Of a stretch of 64,000 nt of DNA, positions 42,881 to 52,454 are shown in pieces. The notes beneath the pieces are model-generated. The model saw only the letters and a list, made by a program, of their open reading frames with translations. It was not told where the DNA came from and did not search any database. Position numbers and translations under genes: made by a program. The DNA is from Shewanella nanhaiensis (lineage in GTDB: Bacteria > Pseudomonadota > Gammaproteobacteria > Enterobacterales > Shewanellaceae): contig NZ_JAHZST010000005.1 in the NCBI RefSeq assembly GCF_019457885.1, forward strand, positions 62,001-126,000. Reading direction: 5' to 3'. Every line of letters starts with the position of its first letter. Within the stretch, counting starts at the first letter, position 1.

Positions 42881-43862
42881 TTACCGTTCTAAGCTAAGCT
42901 GCCGTGGTTTATGCTCGCTGCTTTTACCATTTTTATTCACCTATATTTCGAGCGTCGCTGCCGATGAGTCACTGTTATTAACGGGAAAGGTCTCATCGGT
43001 AAAATCACAGTCATTTATGGTGCCAAAGGCCGGTGATGCATGGCGCTATCAGATACAGTGGATGATGCCGGAGGGGGAGATTGCTGAGCCTGGTCAAGTG
43101 GTGGTTATTTTCGATAAAACTCAAATTGATAATCAGATTGAGCAGCTAGAGGCGAGTTTACTTAGGGTGACAGCGCAGGAGCAGAGTACGTCAATCGACC
43201 TAAAAGCGAGTGTTTTACAGGCAAAGTTCGATCTGAAACAGAAAGAAACTGAGCGTGATAAGAGTCAGCTTGATGCCGATGTGCCTGCGGACTATATCGC
43301 TGCCAAAGAGTATGCGGAGAATCAATTTAAGCTGATGCAGGCCAACAGTGAGTTGATTAAAGCGGAACAAGCATTAAAAGAGGCCTTAGATAAGCAATCT
43401 GCCAGTAAAGCTCAGTTGGCTATTGATAGAAGCCGAGCCCAGCTTGAACTGCAACAAGCATTGGATGGAATTGAGCAACTTACACTAAAAGCCGAGATAA
43501 AGGGGCCACTACTTTACAGCAGCGACCCTTGGTCAGAGAAGAAGTATGCCGTGGGGGATACCGTACAGATAGGCCGTCAAGTTGCAAGCTTACCGGCAAT
43601 GGAGGAGCTGGAGGTTGTCGCTTGGGTCAATGAGGTCGATGTCGATAAAATTAAGGCTCAAAGCCTGGTTACATTAAGGCTGGACTCTCAATCTGATATG
43701 TCCTTCAGTGGCCAAATAAAAAGTATCGGCAGGCAAGCTCAGAAGCAAACAGCTTGGGGAAACAGCAACTGGTTTAAAGTGGAGATCAGTTTTACTCCCA
43801 ATGAAAAAGTAAAAATTATTCCGGGGATGAGCGTATTAGTGACCTCTAAGGAGAAGTTATGA
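42870..43862 (+). CDS. Periplasmic adaptor (HlyD/MFP family), first of three
   Basis: 330 residues. Signal peptide [21 protein letters not shown], no lipobox. A lipoyl-like half ([17 protein letters not shown]), a coiled-coil hairpin (about 95-205) and a beta-barrel part ([25 protein letters not shown]). ATG 42870 with GGAG 6 nt upstream overlaps the ATPase end by 11 bases. It ends overlapping the next adaptor (ATGA-type). Confidence 0.85.
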   Translation: MLLDYRSKLSCRGLCSLLLPFLFTYISSVAADESLLLTGKVSSVKSQSFMVPKAGDAWRYQIQWMMPEGEIAEPGQVVVIFDKTQIDNQIEQLEASLLRVTAQEQSTSIDLKASVLQAKFDLKQKETERDKSQLDADVPADYIAAKEYAENQFKLMQANSELIKAEQALKEALDKQSASKAQLAIDRSRAQLELQQALDGIEQLTLKAEIKGPLLYSSDPWSEKKYAVGDTVQIGRQVASLPAMEELEVVAWVNEVDVDKIKAQSLVTLRLDSQSDMSFSGQIKSIGRQAQKQTAWGNSNWFKVEISFTPNEKVKIIPGMSVLVTSKEKL

Positions 43863-45079
43863 AAAAGAGTGTCAACTCAATAGCCACGGGTATCACGGGC
43901 ACATGGCGTAAAACCCTTTTACTCTCTTCGCTTACTTTAGCCTCAGCCTCTATGTTGTCGGCCTGCAATCATGAGTCTGTAACTTGGGTAGAGCAAGGTG
44001 TTCTAAGTCAAAGTATCGAAGCATCCGGTGAGCTGGTTTCGGCTGATACCGTCTCATTAATGCCACCTTCAATTCGCCGTGTGTGGCAGTATCAAGTTAA
44101 GCAGTTAGCTCAAGAGGGAGCAGAGGTTCAGCAGGGGGATATGGTTGCTCAGCTTGACACCTCTGACTTGACGCAAAAGCTCTCAGTTAAAACTGCTAAG
44201 TTAGAAGCCACTCTTCAAGATATTGAAACTTCCAAGTTAAGGAATGCAAAAAAACTTGAGGAGCTGAGGCTTGCACTGGCGGAAGACAAGATGAACCTTG
44301 AAAAAGCGGAGCGTAAATTCAGGCTGTCAGATGAAACCGTAGCTGCCATTGAAAAGATTAAATATCAAAAAGATGCAGAAATAGCCCGAGATAAGGTGAA
44401 CTTGACAGAGCAGAAGCTAGATCTAGAAGTGAAAGGGGCTAAGCAGAGGGAAGCGATGTTAATGGGAGACCGTCAGAAGTTTGCTGCTGAAGTTGAGCAA
44501 CTCAAACGTGGGATACAATCCCTAACGCTTATCGCCCCGAGAAACGGCATGGTGGTTTACGGTAATGACTCTCAAGGGAATAAGATAAAAGAGGGCCAGT
44601 CAGTATTTATGGGGGATGCGGTGCTTAGTATTCCAGATCTGACCCATATGCAGGTCAATATGACGATCCCGGAAGTTGAAGCGAGACGGGTTAAGATAGG
44701 TCAAGAGCTGAAGATTAGGCTCGATGCGAACCCTGATAAGGTGTTTACCGGTAATATTATTGAACTCGGCGCTGTATTTCGTAACAAAAATCAAGAGGTT
44801 CCTTTAGTTGTTTTTGATGCTGTTGCCAGCATAGATGAAGCGGATACTGAGTTGATGCGCCCAGGTATGACCGCCAAAATATCGATCGATATTGCTAATG
44901 AGAAGCAGGAGTTGCTGCTCTCTCTCGATGCTGTTCATTACGACGCAGGACAGGCATATGTGTATACTCCCGGCACTTTCAGCAAGAGTAAACAGGCTGT
45001 CACTATAGGTGCAATAGGTAAAGAGCGAGTATCTATCACATCAGGACTAGCATTAGGTCAGGAGGTTGTACTGCCATGA
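43859..45079 (+). CDS. Periplasmic adaptor lipoprotein (MFP family), second of three
   Basis: 406 residues. Signal with lipobox LSAC near residue 36, lipoyl half LAQEGAEVQQGDMVAQLDTSDL, coiled coil about 105-220, second lipoyl half LIAPRNGMVVYGND and barrel LTHMQVNMTIPEVEARRVKIGQEL. AAGGAG before the ATG. Distinct in sequence from both neighbours, so not a recent duplicate. Confidence 0.88.
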   Translation: MKKSVNSIATGITGTWRKTLLLSSLTLASASMLSACNHESVTWVEQGVLSQSIEASGELVSADTVSLMPPSIRRVWQYQVKQLAQEGAEVQQGDMVAQLDTSDLTQKLSVKTAKLEATLQDIETSKLRNAKKLEELRLALAEDKMNLEKAERKFRLSDETVAAIEKIKYQKDAEIARDKVNLTEQKLDLEVKGAKQREAMLMGDRQKFAAEVEQLKRGIQSLTLIAPRNGMVVYGNDSQGNKIKEGQSVFMGDAVLSIPDLTHMQVNMTIPEVEARRVKIGQELKIRLDANPDKVFTGNIIELGAVFRNKNQEVPLVVFDAVASIDEADTELMRPGMTAKISIDIANEKQELLLSLDAVHYDAGQAYVYTPGTFSKSKQAVTIGAIGKERVSITSGLALGQEVVLP

Positions 45080-46335
45080 GCGAGTGTCAATTCTCTTTCA
45101 TTAAGCCTGTATATGGCTCATTTAGCTTGAGTCGTCATTTAGTTAAATCATCAGCGTTAATCGCGATGTTGGCGTTGTCAGGCTGTAGCCAACAAGCCAG
45201 TGATGGTGTGTTAACCATGGATGTTCAGCGAGCGGATTTTACCTTTGATATACCTGCAGTGGGTGAGTTAGAGGCGAGCAATGCAACCGCCGTGACAGTA
45301 CCTTCTGGTTTAAGAGGTCCACAATCTTTAGCTTGGATATTAGCCAACTTTACTCAAGTTAAGAGAGGTGATGTGGTCGCCAGAATGGATCCAGAGCGAG
45401 AAAATTATCGACTTAAGATGGAGCAGTTTGATTTCGATAAACTCGCTTTTGATAGTCAGATCCAGACAGAAAAAGACAATACCATTAGTCAAAATTTACT
45501 GGAAGGCACCCAGATAACCAGTCAAGAGAAAGATCTAGCTGAGCGTTACTTCAGTGATGATGAGCGGGTCTATAACAAGATAGAGATCATCGATCAGATG
45601 CGAAATCAGGACTATCTAGTGGCCAAGATGCACTATTTCGATTGGGGGTTAGAGCAACATGGCTCGCAAGCTGAAGCCGAGCAGGAGTTAATAAAGCTTA
45701 GGCAAAAGGGGCACTCAGCCAAAATAAGTCGGTATGAGAGTAATCTAAATCAGATGGAGATCATTGCTCCCCATGATGGCCTGTTTGTTTACCAAGCGGG
45801 TTGGGATGGTTCTTTTCCGGTTGTGGGTGACATGATGTGGTCAGGCACCTCCATTGGCTTATTGCCTGATACCTCAGTGATGCAAGCAAAGTTATATGTT
45901 CAGGAGTCAGAGGCGGCGGGTTTAGCCGTAGGAAAAAAGGCAACTGTTTTTCTTGATGCCTATCCTGACAAACCTTTTACTGGCGAAGTGACTCAACTTG
46001 ATGCCTTGGCAAAACCTAAGGATAAAGACAGTCCAGTTAACTATTTTCAATTTACCATTAGTCTAGATAGAACCGAGGTGGGCATTATGCAACCCGGTAG
46101 GCAGGTTCAGGCAAAAGTGCATATGTTAAGTTTACATAGCGTGCTGACGGTTCCCAATCAAGCCCTTTTCCAAAAAGAGGGGCAGTATTGGGTCTACCTT
46201 AAAACAGCAGAAGGTTTTGTTAAGCAAACTGTGGAGATGGGCAGTCGAAGTCTCAATCGCACCGAGATCACTAAGGGATTGAGTGAGGGGGATGTGATAG
46301 CACTGACTACACCTCCAAAAAGGAGCCGAGTATGA
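45076..46335 (+). CDS. Periplasmic adaptor lipoprotein (MFP family), third of three
   Basis: 419 residues. Lipobox LSGC near residue 36. The lipoyl halves read VKRGDVVARMDPERE and IIAPHDGLFVYQAGW; the hairpin between is long (about 115-225) and highly charged. Barrel and C-terminal domain (VLTVPNQALFQKEGQYWVYL) are complete. AGGAGG upstream; overlaps both neighbours by 4 bases. Confidence 0.88.
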   Translation: MSECQFSFIKPVYGSFSLSRHLVKSSALIAMLALSGCSQQASDGVLTMDVQRADFTFDIPAVGELEASNATAVTVPSGLRGPQSLAWILANFTQVKRGDVVARMDPERENYRLKMEQFDFDKLAFDSQIQTEKDNTISQNLLEGTQITSQEKDLAERYFSDDERVYNKIEIIDQMRNQDYLVAKMHYFDWGLEQHGSQAEAEQELIKLRQKGHSAKISRYESNLNQMEIIAPHDGLFVYQAGWDGSFPVVGDMMWSGTSIGLLPDTSVMQAKLYVQESEAAGLAVGKKATVFLDAYPDKPFTGEVTQLDALAKPKDKDSPVNYFQFTISLDRTEVGIMQPGRQVQAKVHMLSLHSVLTVPNQALFQKEGQYWVYLKTAEGFVKQTVEMGSRSLNRTEITKGLSEGDVIALTTPPKRSRV

Positions 46336-47591
46336 GGCACCTTTTAGTTGAAAGCAGAGTTTATATCGAGGGAGTAAAGCAAGCGTTCGATGAGATGCGT
46401 CATCACAAGCTGAGGACGGCGTTGACCCTGTTAGGCATGATTTTTGGTGTAGGCGCCGTGATTGCTATGCTAAGCGTGGGTGAAGGTGCAGAGAAAGAAG
46501 CCCTTAAGATGATTGAGTCCATGGGGGTTAGAAACCTTGTGGTTAATGCAAGGCCCACAGATGGTGAAGCATTAAAATCTATACGTGAGCACAGTTTAGG
46601 GTTAAATCTAAGGGATGTTGAAAGTGCGAAAGATACGCTGCCTTTTGTTGAGCTGTGGAGCGCCGAGAAACAGGTCAAAACTTTTAGCTTGTTTAGTCCA
46701 GAGGGGCGCAGTGATGCACAAGTTAAGGGAGTCACCTCTAGCTACTTCTCATTAACGGCACTTAAGCTGAGTGAAGGTAAGATATTTAATTTAGATGATG
46801 AACGTTATTACAATCAAGTAGCAGTATTGGGGCCAGAAGCGGCTCGCAGTCTGTTTCCACAGGGAAAAGCGATCGGCAGTGTGATTAAGGTCAATCATCA
46901 ATGGTTTACTGTGGTTGGCGTTTTGACCGATGCTGGTACGGGTCAGTCTAAGATTCAAGGCGTGAAGTTAGGCGGGGAGCGAAATCAAGTGTTTATCCCT
47001 CTGTCGACGGCATTGAAAAAGCTTAATTTTAAGCCCCTTGAGGATGAACTTGATTCGTTTAAAGTATCGATATCTGAAGGTGTTGAGCCCTCTTTGGCCG
47101 CGAAAAGTCTGCGTCACTTAATGGATAGGCGCCATGGTGGAGAGAGAGATTACGATATTGTGGTGCCTGCGGATCTGTTGGCGCAGCATCAAAAGACACA
47201 GCAGATATTTAATATTGTGATGGCATGTGTTGCTGGGATCTCCCTACTTGTGGGCGGGATCGGGATCATGAATATCATGCTAGCAACGATTATGGAGCGC
47301 ACTGGAGAGATAGGTCTGCTCCGTGCGTTAGGTGCCAGACGAAAAGATATCGCGCGTCAGTTTCTTATCGAGAGTATCGCCATCTCTGCAACGGGTGGCA
47401 TCATCGGGATCGGTGTGGGCTTGTTATTGGCGATGGTGATTTCAACCGCTGCCGGCTGGCCTGTTGCCTGGTCTCCTTTTGCGATTATTTTGGCATTAGG
47501 TGTATGCATGACCATAGGTGTCGGTTTTGGACTTTATCCAGCGAAGAAAGCCGCAAAGCTGGATCCTATCGTGGCTCTTCAACGGGACTAG
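46332..47591 (+). CDS. MacB-type ABC permease (FtsX fold)
   Basis: 419 residues. N-terminal helix (LRTALTLLGMIFGVGAVIAML), a large periplasmic MacB-PCD domain (about 55-280) and three C-terminal helices with GGIGIMNIMLATIMERTGEIGLLRALGARRKDI, typical of MacB mechanotransmission permeases. No fused ATPase, unlike MacB itself. No TolC homologue lies nearby. The substrate is unknown; peptides, lipids or macrolide-like compounds are all plausible. Confidence 0.92.
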   Translation: MRHLLVESRVYIEGVKQAFDEMRHHKLRTALTLLGMIFGVGAVIAMLSVGEGAEKEALKMIESMGVRNLVVNARPTDGEALKSIREHSLGLNLRDVESAKDTLPFVELWSAEKQVKTFSLFSPEGRSDAQVKGVTSSYFSLTALKLSEGKIFNLDDERYYNQVAVLGPEAARSLFPQGKAIGSVIKVNHQWFTVVGVLTDAGTGQSKIQGVKLGGERNQVFIPLSTALKKLNFKPLEDELDSFKVSISEGVEPSLAAKSLRHLMDRRHGGERDYDIVVPADLLAQHQKTQQIFNIVMACVAGISLLVGGIGIMNIMLATIMERTGEIGLLRALGARRKDIARQFLIESIAISATGGIIGIGVGLLLAMVISTAAGWPVAWSPFAIILALGVCMTIGVGFGLYPAKKAAKLDPIVALQRD

Positions 47592-47599
47592 TCACCATT

Positions 47600-47634
47600 A
47601 TGCAGCCCACTTGTGAAGTGGGCTGCATCTTTTC
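47600..47634 (+). terminator. Terminator of the ABC exporter unit
   Basis: ATGCAGCCCACTT-GTG-AAGTGGGCTGCAT, perfect 13-bp stem, followed by CTTTTC. Confidence 0.9.
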
Positions 47635-47887
47635 TTCCTGTCTAATTTTATCCTGTGACTTTCTCAATATGTTGAGTGCTGAATAGTTATTAAACCGCGG
47701 CTGATTATGTTTTATTCGGTAATCATAAAAGTGGGTAACAATTCAGCGGGAGTGAGGCTTTCAGAGCATTTTTTGAGAGAATAGAGGCTAATTAAGGTAT
47801 CCTTATGCTCCATTTTTTCGTCTGGCTAACTGCTAGGCAATGAGTTTTATAGTAATTGGTATAACTCCCTCGAAATAGAAGTCTGTT

Positions 47888-48931
47888 ATGTTTTACGATC
47901 AAAATCTAGCTATACGCTATCCTAAAGGCCCCTTTGCCATGTGGAGCGTTTACAGTTTCACAGGCGCCTCGATTCTAGCCTCTATTGTGTTTTCACTCCT
48001 GTTATTTCTATCGATTGATGATGATCCTTTGATGCAGTTTCTATTTGGAGGATTGGCAATCATCTTTGAACTAGGCAAATTCTTCGCCTGGTATGAGGTG
48101 GGTGAGCGCCATGCCAGACGAAACTACTCAGGTATGATCTTTGCGCTGGGCTTTTACCTTGTATTGGCAGCAATTTCTATTGGTGGCTCGGTTGGCGGGA
48201 TCAACAGTGCGACCAATAAAGCGCAGAGTCATGTTGCTTTGCATCAGAGTAAGGTCAATGCATTTGATATGCAGATAGCTGCCATCGATAAGCAGATAGC
48301 ACTTAACAATGTTGCTGCTGAGAAATACATCCAAATGGAGCGAATAGCCACAGGTGTCGTGAGAATACAGAATGAGAATAAACGGCTCAGAGAGGAGCAG
48401 CAAAAGTTAGCGATACAGAGAGATAGCCTGCCGCTTGCTGAACAAGGTTCTGTGATTGGATTGATTGATGGTTTAGCATCTTTTTTACACACATCACCCC
48501 ATACAGCTCAGTTAGGGCTAGTGGTGTTTCTCTCGATACTGTTGGATTTCTTTGCCGCTTTCTTCGTTGGTTTGATAGGTGAGGAGAACCGCTTTCGTCA
48601 TCAATATCGTCATATGAAGCCGATTACCATAGACAGCTTCACCTCAGGTGAGATGAAAGAGCCAGAGATGTTGAGTCACTTCACGCCCACAATCAATAGT
48701 GAGTTTGATGTAACAGCTTGCAATGAACCCAATAAAACCGCTTATGAGAGAGTGATTGAAGCCCTGAGCACCCAAGAGGTGATGTGCAGTAAACGTGCTG
48801 TAGTAAAACAGTTAAAACTCAAGCCAGATGAGGTGGATGTTATCTTTACTCAGCTCTTTAATGAGGGCATTGTTAGCAAGAAAGCCAACAATCACTTTCA
48901 GTGGCATGGCTTGGCGACAACTCATTCCTAA
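47888..48931 (+). CDS. Membrane protein with periplasmic or cytoplasmic coiled coil and C-terminal winged helix
   Basis: 347 residues, family not recognised. Membrane helices at about 17-43, 50-68, 83-105 and 205-228; helix 2 contains the polar run FELGKFFAWYEVGER. Between helices 3 and 4 lies a coiled coil (108-185, rich in Q, K, A). The last 65 residues (AYERVIEALSTQEVMCSKRAVVKQLKLKPDEVDVIFTQLFNEGIV) look like a winged-helix DNA- or RNA-binding domain. Such an arrangement could be a membrane-tethered regulator or a DNA-anchoring protein. Single gene, weak ribosome site GAAG. Confidence 0.6.
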   Translation: MFYDQNLAIRYPKGPFAMWSVYSFTGASILASIVFSLLLFLSIDDDPLMQFLFGGLAIIFELGKFFAWYEVGERHARRNYSGMIFALGFYLVLAAISIGGSVGGINSATNKAQSHVALHQSKVNAFDMQIAAIDKQIALNNVAAEKYIQMERIATGVVRIQNENKRLREEQQKLAIQRDSLPLAEQGSVIGLIDGLASFLHTSPHTAQLGLVVFLSILLDFFAAFFVGLIGEENRFRHQYRHMKPITIDSFTSGEMKEPEMLSHFTPTINSEFDVTACNEPNKTAYERVIEALSTQEVMCSKRAVVKQLKLKPDEVDVIFTQLFNEGIVSKKANNHFQWHGLATTHS

Positions 48932-49023
48932 GAGAGAGTCATAACAGGAGACTCCATTAACTGAGAGTGTTAATTTGTATGGAGGTCTGGCGAGCTTAAA
49001 AATAACCTTGATAAGGAAACAGT

Positions 49024-49719
49024 GTGAAAACTATTGGATTGATAGGCGGAATGAGCTGGGAGTCGACATTAAGTTACTATCAGGCGCTCAATCTTAGTGT
49101 TAAAGCTGAATTGGGTGGTTTACACAGTGCGAAAATAGTACTGGTTAGTGTTGACTTTGCTGAGATTGAGAAGCTTCAGCATCTTGGAGAGTGGGATAAA
49201 ACCGCTGCGATCTTATCTGAAGCTGCAAGCGGGTTAGAAGCGGCTAATGCTGACTTTTTCATGATCTGTACTAATACCATGCACAAGGTTGCTGAGCAGG
49301 TGCAGGCTAAAGTGAATATTCCGCTACTGCACATTGCCGATGCTACTGCTGAGTTATTGGTTAAAGATGGTATCAAGAAGGTAGGGTTATTAGGCACCCA
49401 ATTTACTATGTCTGAGTCCTTTTATAAGGGGAGGCTGACGGAAAAATACGGTATAGAGGTACTAACCCCAAGTGATGATGAACAGTCAATCATTCATCGA
49501 GTTATCTATGATGAGTTATGTCAAGGTGTGGTAAATACACAATCACGAATAGCCTATGTCGAGATCATTGAAAAGCTGAGAGAGAGTGGCGCCGATGCGG
49601 TGATATTGGGTTGTACCGAGATAGCTCTGTTAGTCAAAGAAACAGACACCAATGTGCGCCTTTATGACACCACAGCTATTCATGCTGAGGCAGCTGTCAA
49701 ATTAGCATTAGATTCTTGA
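49024..49719 (+). CDS. Aspartate/glutamate racemase family protein
   Basis: 231 residues. GLIGGMSWEST opening, catalytic cysteines in CTNTMHKVA near 84 and LGCTEI near 196, with TAIHAEAAV end: the YgeA/aspartate racemase pattern. Cofactor-independent amino-acid racemisation; the exact substrate is uncertain. GTG start with AAGGAAA upstream. Confidence 0.92.
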   Translation: MKTIGLIGGMSWESTLSYYQALNLSVKAELGGLHSAKIVLVSVDFAEIEKLQHLGEWDKTAAILSEAASGLEAANADFFMICTNTMHKVAEQVQAKVNIPLLHIADATAELLVKDGIKKVGLLGTQFTMSESFYKGRLTEKYGIEVLTPSDDEQSIIHRVIYDELCQGVVNTQSRIAYVEIIEKLRESGADAVILGCTEIALLVKETDTNVRLYDTTAIHAEAAVKLALDS

Positions 49720-49743
49720 TATCGTATTTTTAGTCACTTACAG

Positions 49744-49764
49744 CCCTGTTTTAAACAGGGTTTA
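49744..49764 (+). terminator. Probable terminator of the racemase gene
   Basis: CCCTGT-TTTAA-ACAGGG followed by TTTAG; short T-run. Confidence 0.6.
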
Positions 49765-50001
49765 GAAGTGTACTAATTTGAATATCTTCATGATGCTACT
49801 TTGTTAGTATCTTGATCTAGGATTGATCCTCGGATGTTTTTAAATTAGTGCTTTTTGCTCTGTTTCTCGCCAAACCTGTATGCTTCCTGAATGGCCATGT
49901 TGCTCTTTGTTGGAATCGATAACCTTTATGCCGAACTTGTATTAATCTGCATGCAATTTATAAGACAGATGTAACAACAATAATCAGTTCGGGGAATTAC
50001 T

Positions 50002-50556
50002 TTGAAAACATTAACTATTGCAGCAGCTTCTCTACTCGCCATTTTTGCATCAAGCAGTGTGGCAGCAGCCAACGATCATAGCGGTTTTTATGTGGGTGGC
50101 AGTTTAGGACAACTAAAAGTAAAAACAGAGGATAGCGATAACGGCTTAGGTTTTGGCGCCTATGGTGGTTATAACTTCAATGATTGGTTTGGCTTAGAAG
50201 CCAACATGTATCTTTCAGGAGATCTTGGTGGCAATGGTTATGACTTAGGTGCTGGCTCGTTTGCTTTTACCCCTAAATTTACTTACCAGATTAATGACAC
50301 CTTTGCCGTGTATGGCAAAGTAGGTATTGCTTCTATGGCCGTAGTATATCGACCTGATAGAGGTATAGATGAAGACTTCACTGGGTTTGGTTGGGTCTAT
50401 GGGGTAGGTGTTAATGCCTCTATTACTGAGAACCTTAACATCCGTTTAGGCTATGATATTGTTAAAGGCGATCTCGACTCTGAGTATTCATTAGGTGAGC
50501 AAAATGTGGATACTGATATCTCTAATTTTGCTCTAGGTATGCACTACCAGTTTTAA
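50002..50556 (+). CDS. Outer membrane beta-barrel protein (OmpA/OmpW-like small porin)
   Basis: 184 residues. Signal peptide ending VAA-AND, GFYVGGSLGQLKVK first strand, then alternating strands (GFGAYGGYNFNDWFGLEANMY, TYQINDTFAVYGKVGIASM) and a terminal aromatic FALGMHYQF as in eight-stranded barrels. Start TTG 50002 with GGGGAA upstream. Function unknown. Confidence 0.88.
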   Translation: MKTLTIAAASLLAIFASSSVAAANDHSGFYVGGSLGQLKVKTEDSDNGLGFGAYGGYNFNDWFGLEANMYLSGDLGGNGYDLGAGSFAFTPKFTYQINDTFAVYGKVGIASMAVVYRPDRGIDEDFTGFGWVYGVGVNASITENLNIRLGYDIVKGDLDSEYSLGEQNVDTDISNFALGMHYQF

Positions 50557-50576
50557 GCTCTAACAGGCTAAATGAT

Positions 50577-50616
50577 AAAAGGGATACTGATACCGTTAGG
50601 TATCGTATCCCTTTTT
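50577..50616 (+). terminator. Terminator between the barrel gene and dcuA
   Basis: AAAAGGGATAC-TGATACC-GTTA-GGTATC-GTATCCCTTTTTT; long stem with A-run and T-run, so usable on both strands. Confidence 0.93.
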
Positions 50617-50654
50617 TGTGTTTCTCACTTATCTATGTCGATTGGTATAAAGTC

Positions 50655-51956
50655 TTAAAGCACTAAGCTTCCTAATGCAAACCCTAACGCGACAGAGGTA
50701 AAGATGGTCACAAGTCCAGGGATAAGGAAGGGGTGATTAAATACCATCTTACCAATTCGTGTCGAGCCCGTATCATCCATTTCTACCGCTGCTAATAGTG
50801 TTGGGTAGGTGGGTAAAACAAACAGGGCACTTACCGCTGCGAAAGAGGCGATTGCTGTTATTGGTGCAACACCTATGGCCAGTGCGGCAGGCATAAGGGC
50901 TGTAGTGGTGGCACCTTGTGAGTAGAGTAGCATAGAGGCAAAAAACAGAGTGACGGCTAACATCCAAGGATATTGATTGAGTATGTCTGCTGATAGCGCC
51001 TTAATCTCTGTGATATGACTGGAAACAAACGTATCTCCTAGCCAAGCAACACCTAATACACAGATACAGGCACACATACCGGATTTAAACGTTGGAGCAT
51101 TGGAGATCTCTGATGGATCTATCTTGGTGATTGTCACGATAGCTGTAGCGGCCGCTAGCATAAATACCATGATAGCTTCATTACGGCCCAGTGCTGGGTC
51201 TTGAATGAGATTAACCGTATCTGAAATCAAGGTCGCATAGACAATTACACCAACAATGGCGGTGACAAAAATAGCGGTGGCTGTTTTTGCTGTCGGCAGT
51301 AGGTTTCGCTTGGTTTGTCCCTGTAGTTTAATCAGGCCTTTAGCTTGACGCTCTAGAAAAACAGGATCGTCTTTTAATTCACAGCCAAGGAAGTTAGAGA
51401 CAAATGCGCCTATCATACAGGCTGCAAAAGTGGTGGGAATACAGATGGCCAGCAAGGTTAAGTAGCCCACGCCTAGAGGCTCTAAAATACCAGAGAAGAA
51501 GACGACAGCTGCGGAGATAGGTGATGCTGTAATGGCAATTTGTGAAGCAACAACTGAGATCCCTAATGGACGTGAAGGCCTAATTCCTTGCTCTTTAGCA
51601 ACTTCTGCGATAACTGGTAAAGTTGAGAATGCAGTGTGGCCTGTTCCTGCAAGTAGGGTCATAAAATAGGTGACAATAGGTGCGTAGAAGGTGATGTGTT
51701 TAGGGTGTTTTCTAAGAAAACGTTCCGATAGATCGACCAATAGTTCCAGTCCGCCTGCCACCTGCATTGCAGCAATTGCGGCAATAACAGACATAATGAT
51801 CAAGATGACATCAATGGGGATGTGCCCGGTATCGACCCCTAGAAATAGTGATAAAACGAGGACACCAGCACCGCCAGCTAATCCAATTCCAATTCCACCG
51901 ATACGTGCCCCGAGATAGATAAAAGCGAGCACAACGAGCAGTTCAACAACGACCAT
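50655..51956 (-). CDS. dcuA: Anaerobic C4-dicarboxylate transporter DcuA
   Basis: 433 residues, close in sequence to E. coli DcuA across its length: GGIGIGLAGGAGVLVL, PIDVILIIMSVIAAIAAMQVAGGLELLV, GTGHTAFSTLPVIAEVAKEQGIRPSRP, ACICVLGVAWLGDTFV and PTYPTLLAAVEMDDTGSTRIGK. About ten membrane helices. It exchanges fumarate, aspartate and succinate, supporting fumarate respiration. A CRP site lies about 170 bp upstream. Confidence 0.95.
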   Translation of the reverse strand: MVVVELLVVLAFIYLGARIGGIGIGLAGGAGVLVLSLFLGVDTGHIPIDVILIIMSVIAAIAAMQVAGGLELLVDLSERFLRKHPKHITFYAPIVTYFMTLLAGTGHTAFSTLPVIAEVAKEQGIRPSRPLGISVVASQIAITASPISAAVVFFSGILEPLGVGYLTLLAICIPTTFAACMIGAFVSNFLGCELKDDPVFLERQAKGLIKLQGQTKRNLLPTAKTATAIFVTAIVGVIVYATLISDTVNLIQDPALGRNEAIMVFMLAAATAIVTITKIDPSEISNAPTFKSGMCACICVLGVAWLGDTFVSSHITEIKALSADILNQYPWMLAVTLFFASMLLYSQGATTTALMPAALAIGVAPITAIASFAAVSALFVLPTYPTLLAAVEMDDTGSTRIGKMVFNHPFLIPGLVTIFTSVALGFALGSLVL

Positions 51957-52124
51957 AATTAACCCTAATGTAATAACATTCAGCGAAAATATACCGATTT
52001 AAAAGTGGTATATTGATTTGCCTGAGGAGAAGCTTATGTTGTTTTTGGTACCGCTTTTTCCTAGGCGCTAAATTTTACTCCCCTTATTCCCTATATAACG
52101 GTACTTAATTGACTATTTCTTTAA

Positions 52125-52144
52125 GCTGTGATTTTGCTCACGCA
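52125..52144. promoter_or_regulatory. CRP site between dcuA and the nuclease gene
   Basis: TGTGA-TTTTGC-TCACG (52127-52142) matches CRP TGTGA-N6-TCACA at nine of ten core bases. It is placed to act on dcuA (leftward); an effect on the nuclease gene is less likely. The rest of 51957-52323 shows no gene. Confidence 0.7.
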
Positions 52145-52323
52145 GCCCTAAGTTTTTAATGGGGTAGGTGCACAATTATTCAGATTTTTGATTTAACCTA
52201 AAATCGCATATTGAGTCAGTTTTACACCATTAATAATCATCTTATTGATTGTTTTTTATCAGAACTTTTTCTGAAATATCGCTCAAGGAGTTCATAAGTT
52301 GTATTTACCTTCTTAACACCTTC

Positions 52324-52357
52324 CTGTAACTTAACTGTAACCGGTCGGATTTATACT
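52324..52357 (+). promoter_or_regulatory. PHO box with -10 element, promoter of the ExeM-type nuclease
   Basis: Two identical CTGTAAC repeats (52324-52330, 52335-52341) with a 4-bp spacer match the PhoB consensus CTGTCAT-A-A-T-CTGTCAT arrangement (11-bp period). The second ends 10 bp before TATACT (52352-52357), the standard PhoB-activated geometry in which the box replaces the -35. Confidence 0.85.
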
Positions 52358-52454
52358 TTGTGCTGGTTTTGGATGTAAAAACAACAGCAATCTGAACAGA
52401 AGAGTCAAATGCTGAAATAAAACTAGGTTAAATGGGTTATTTTAAGGGGTTAAT

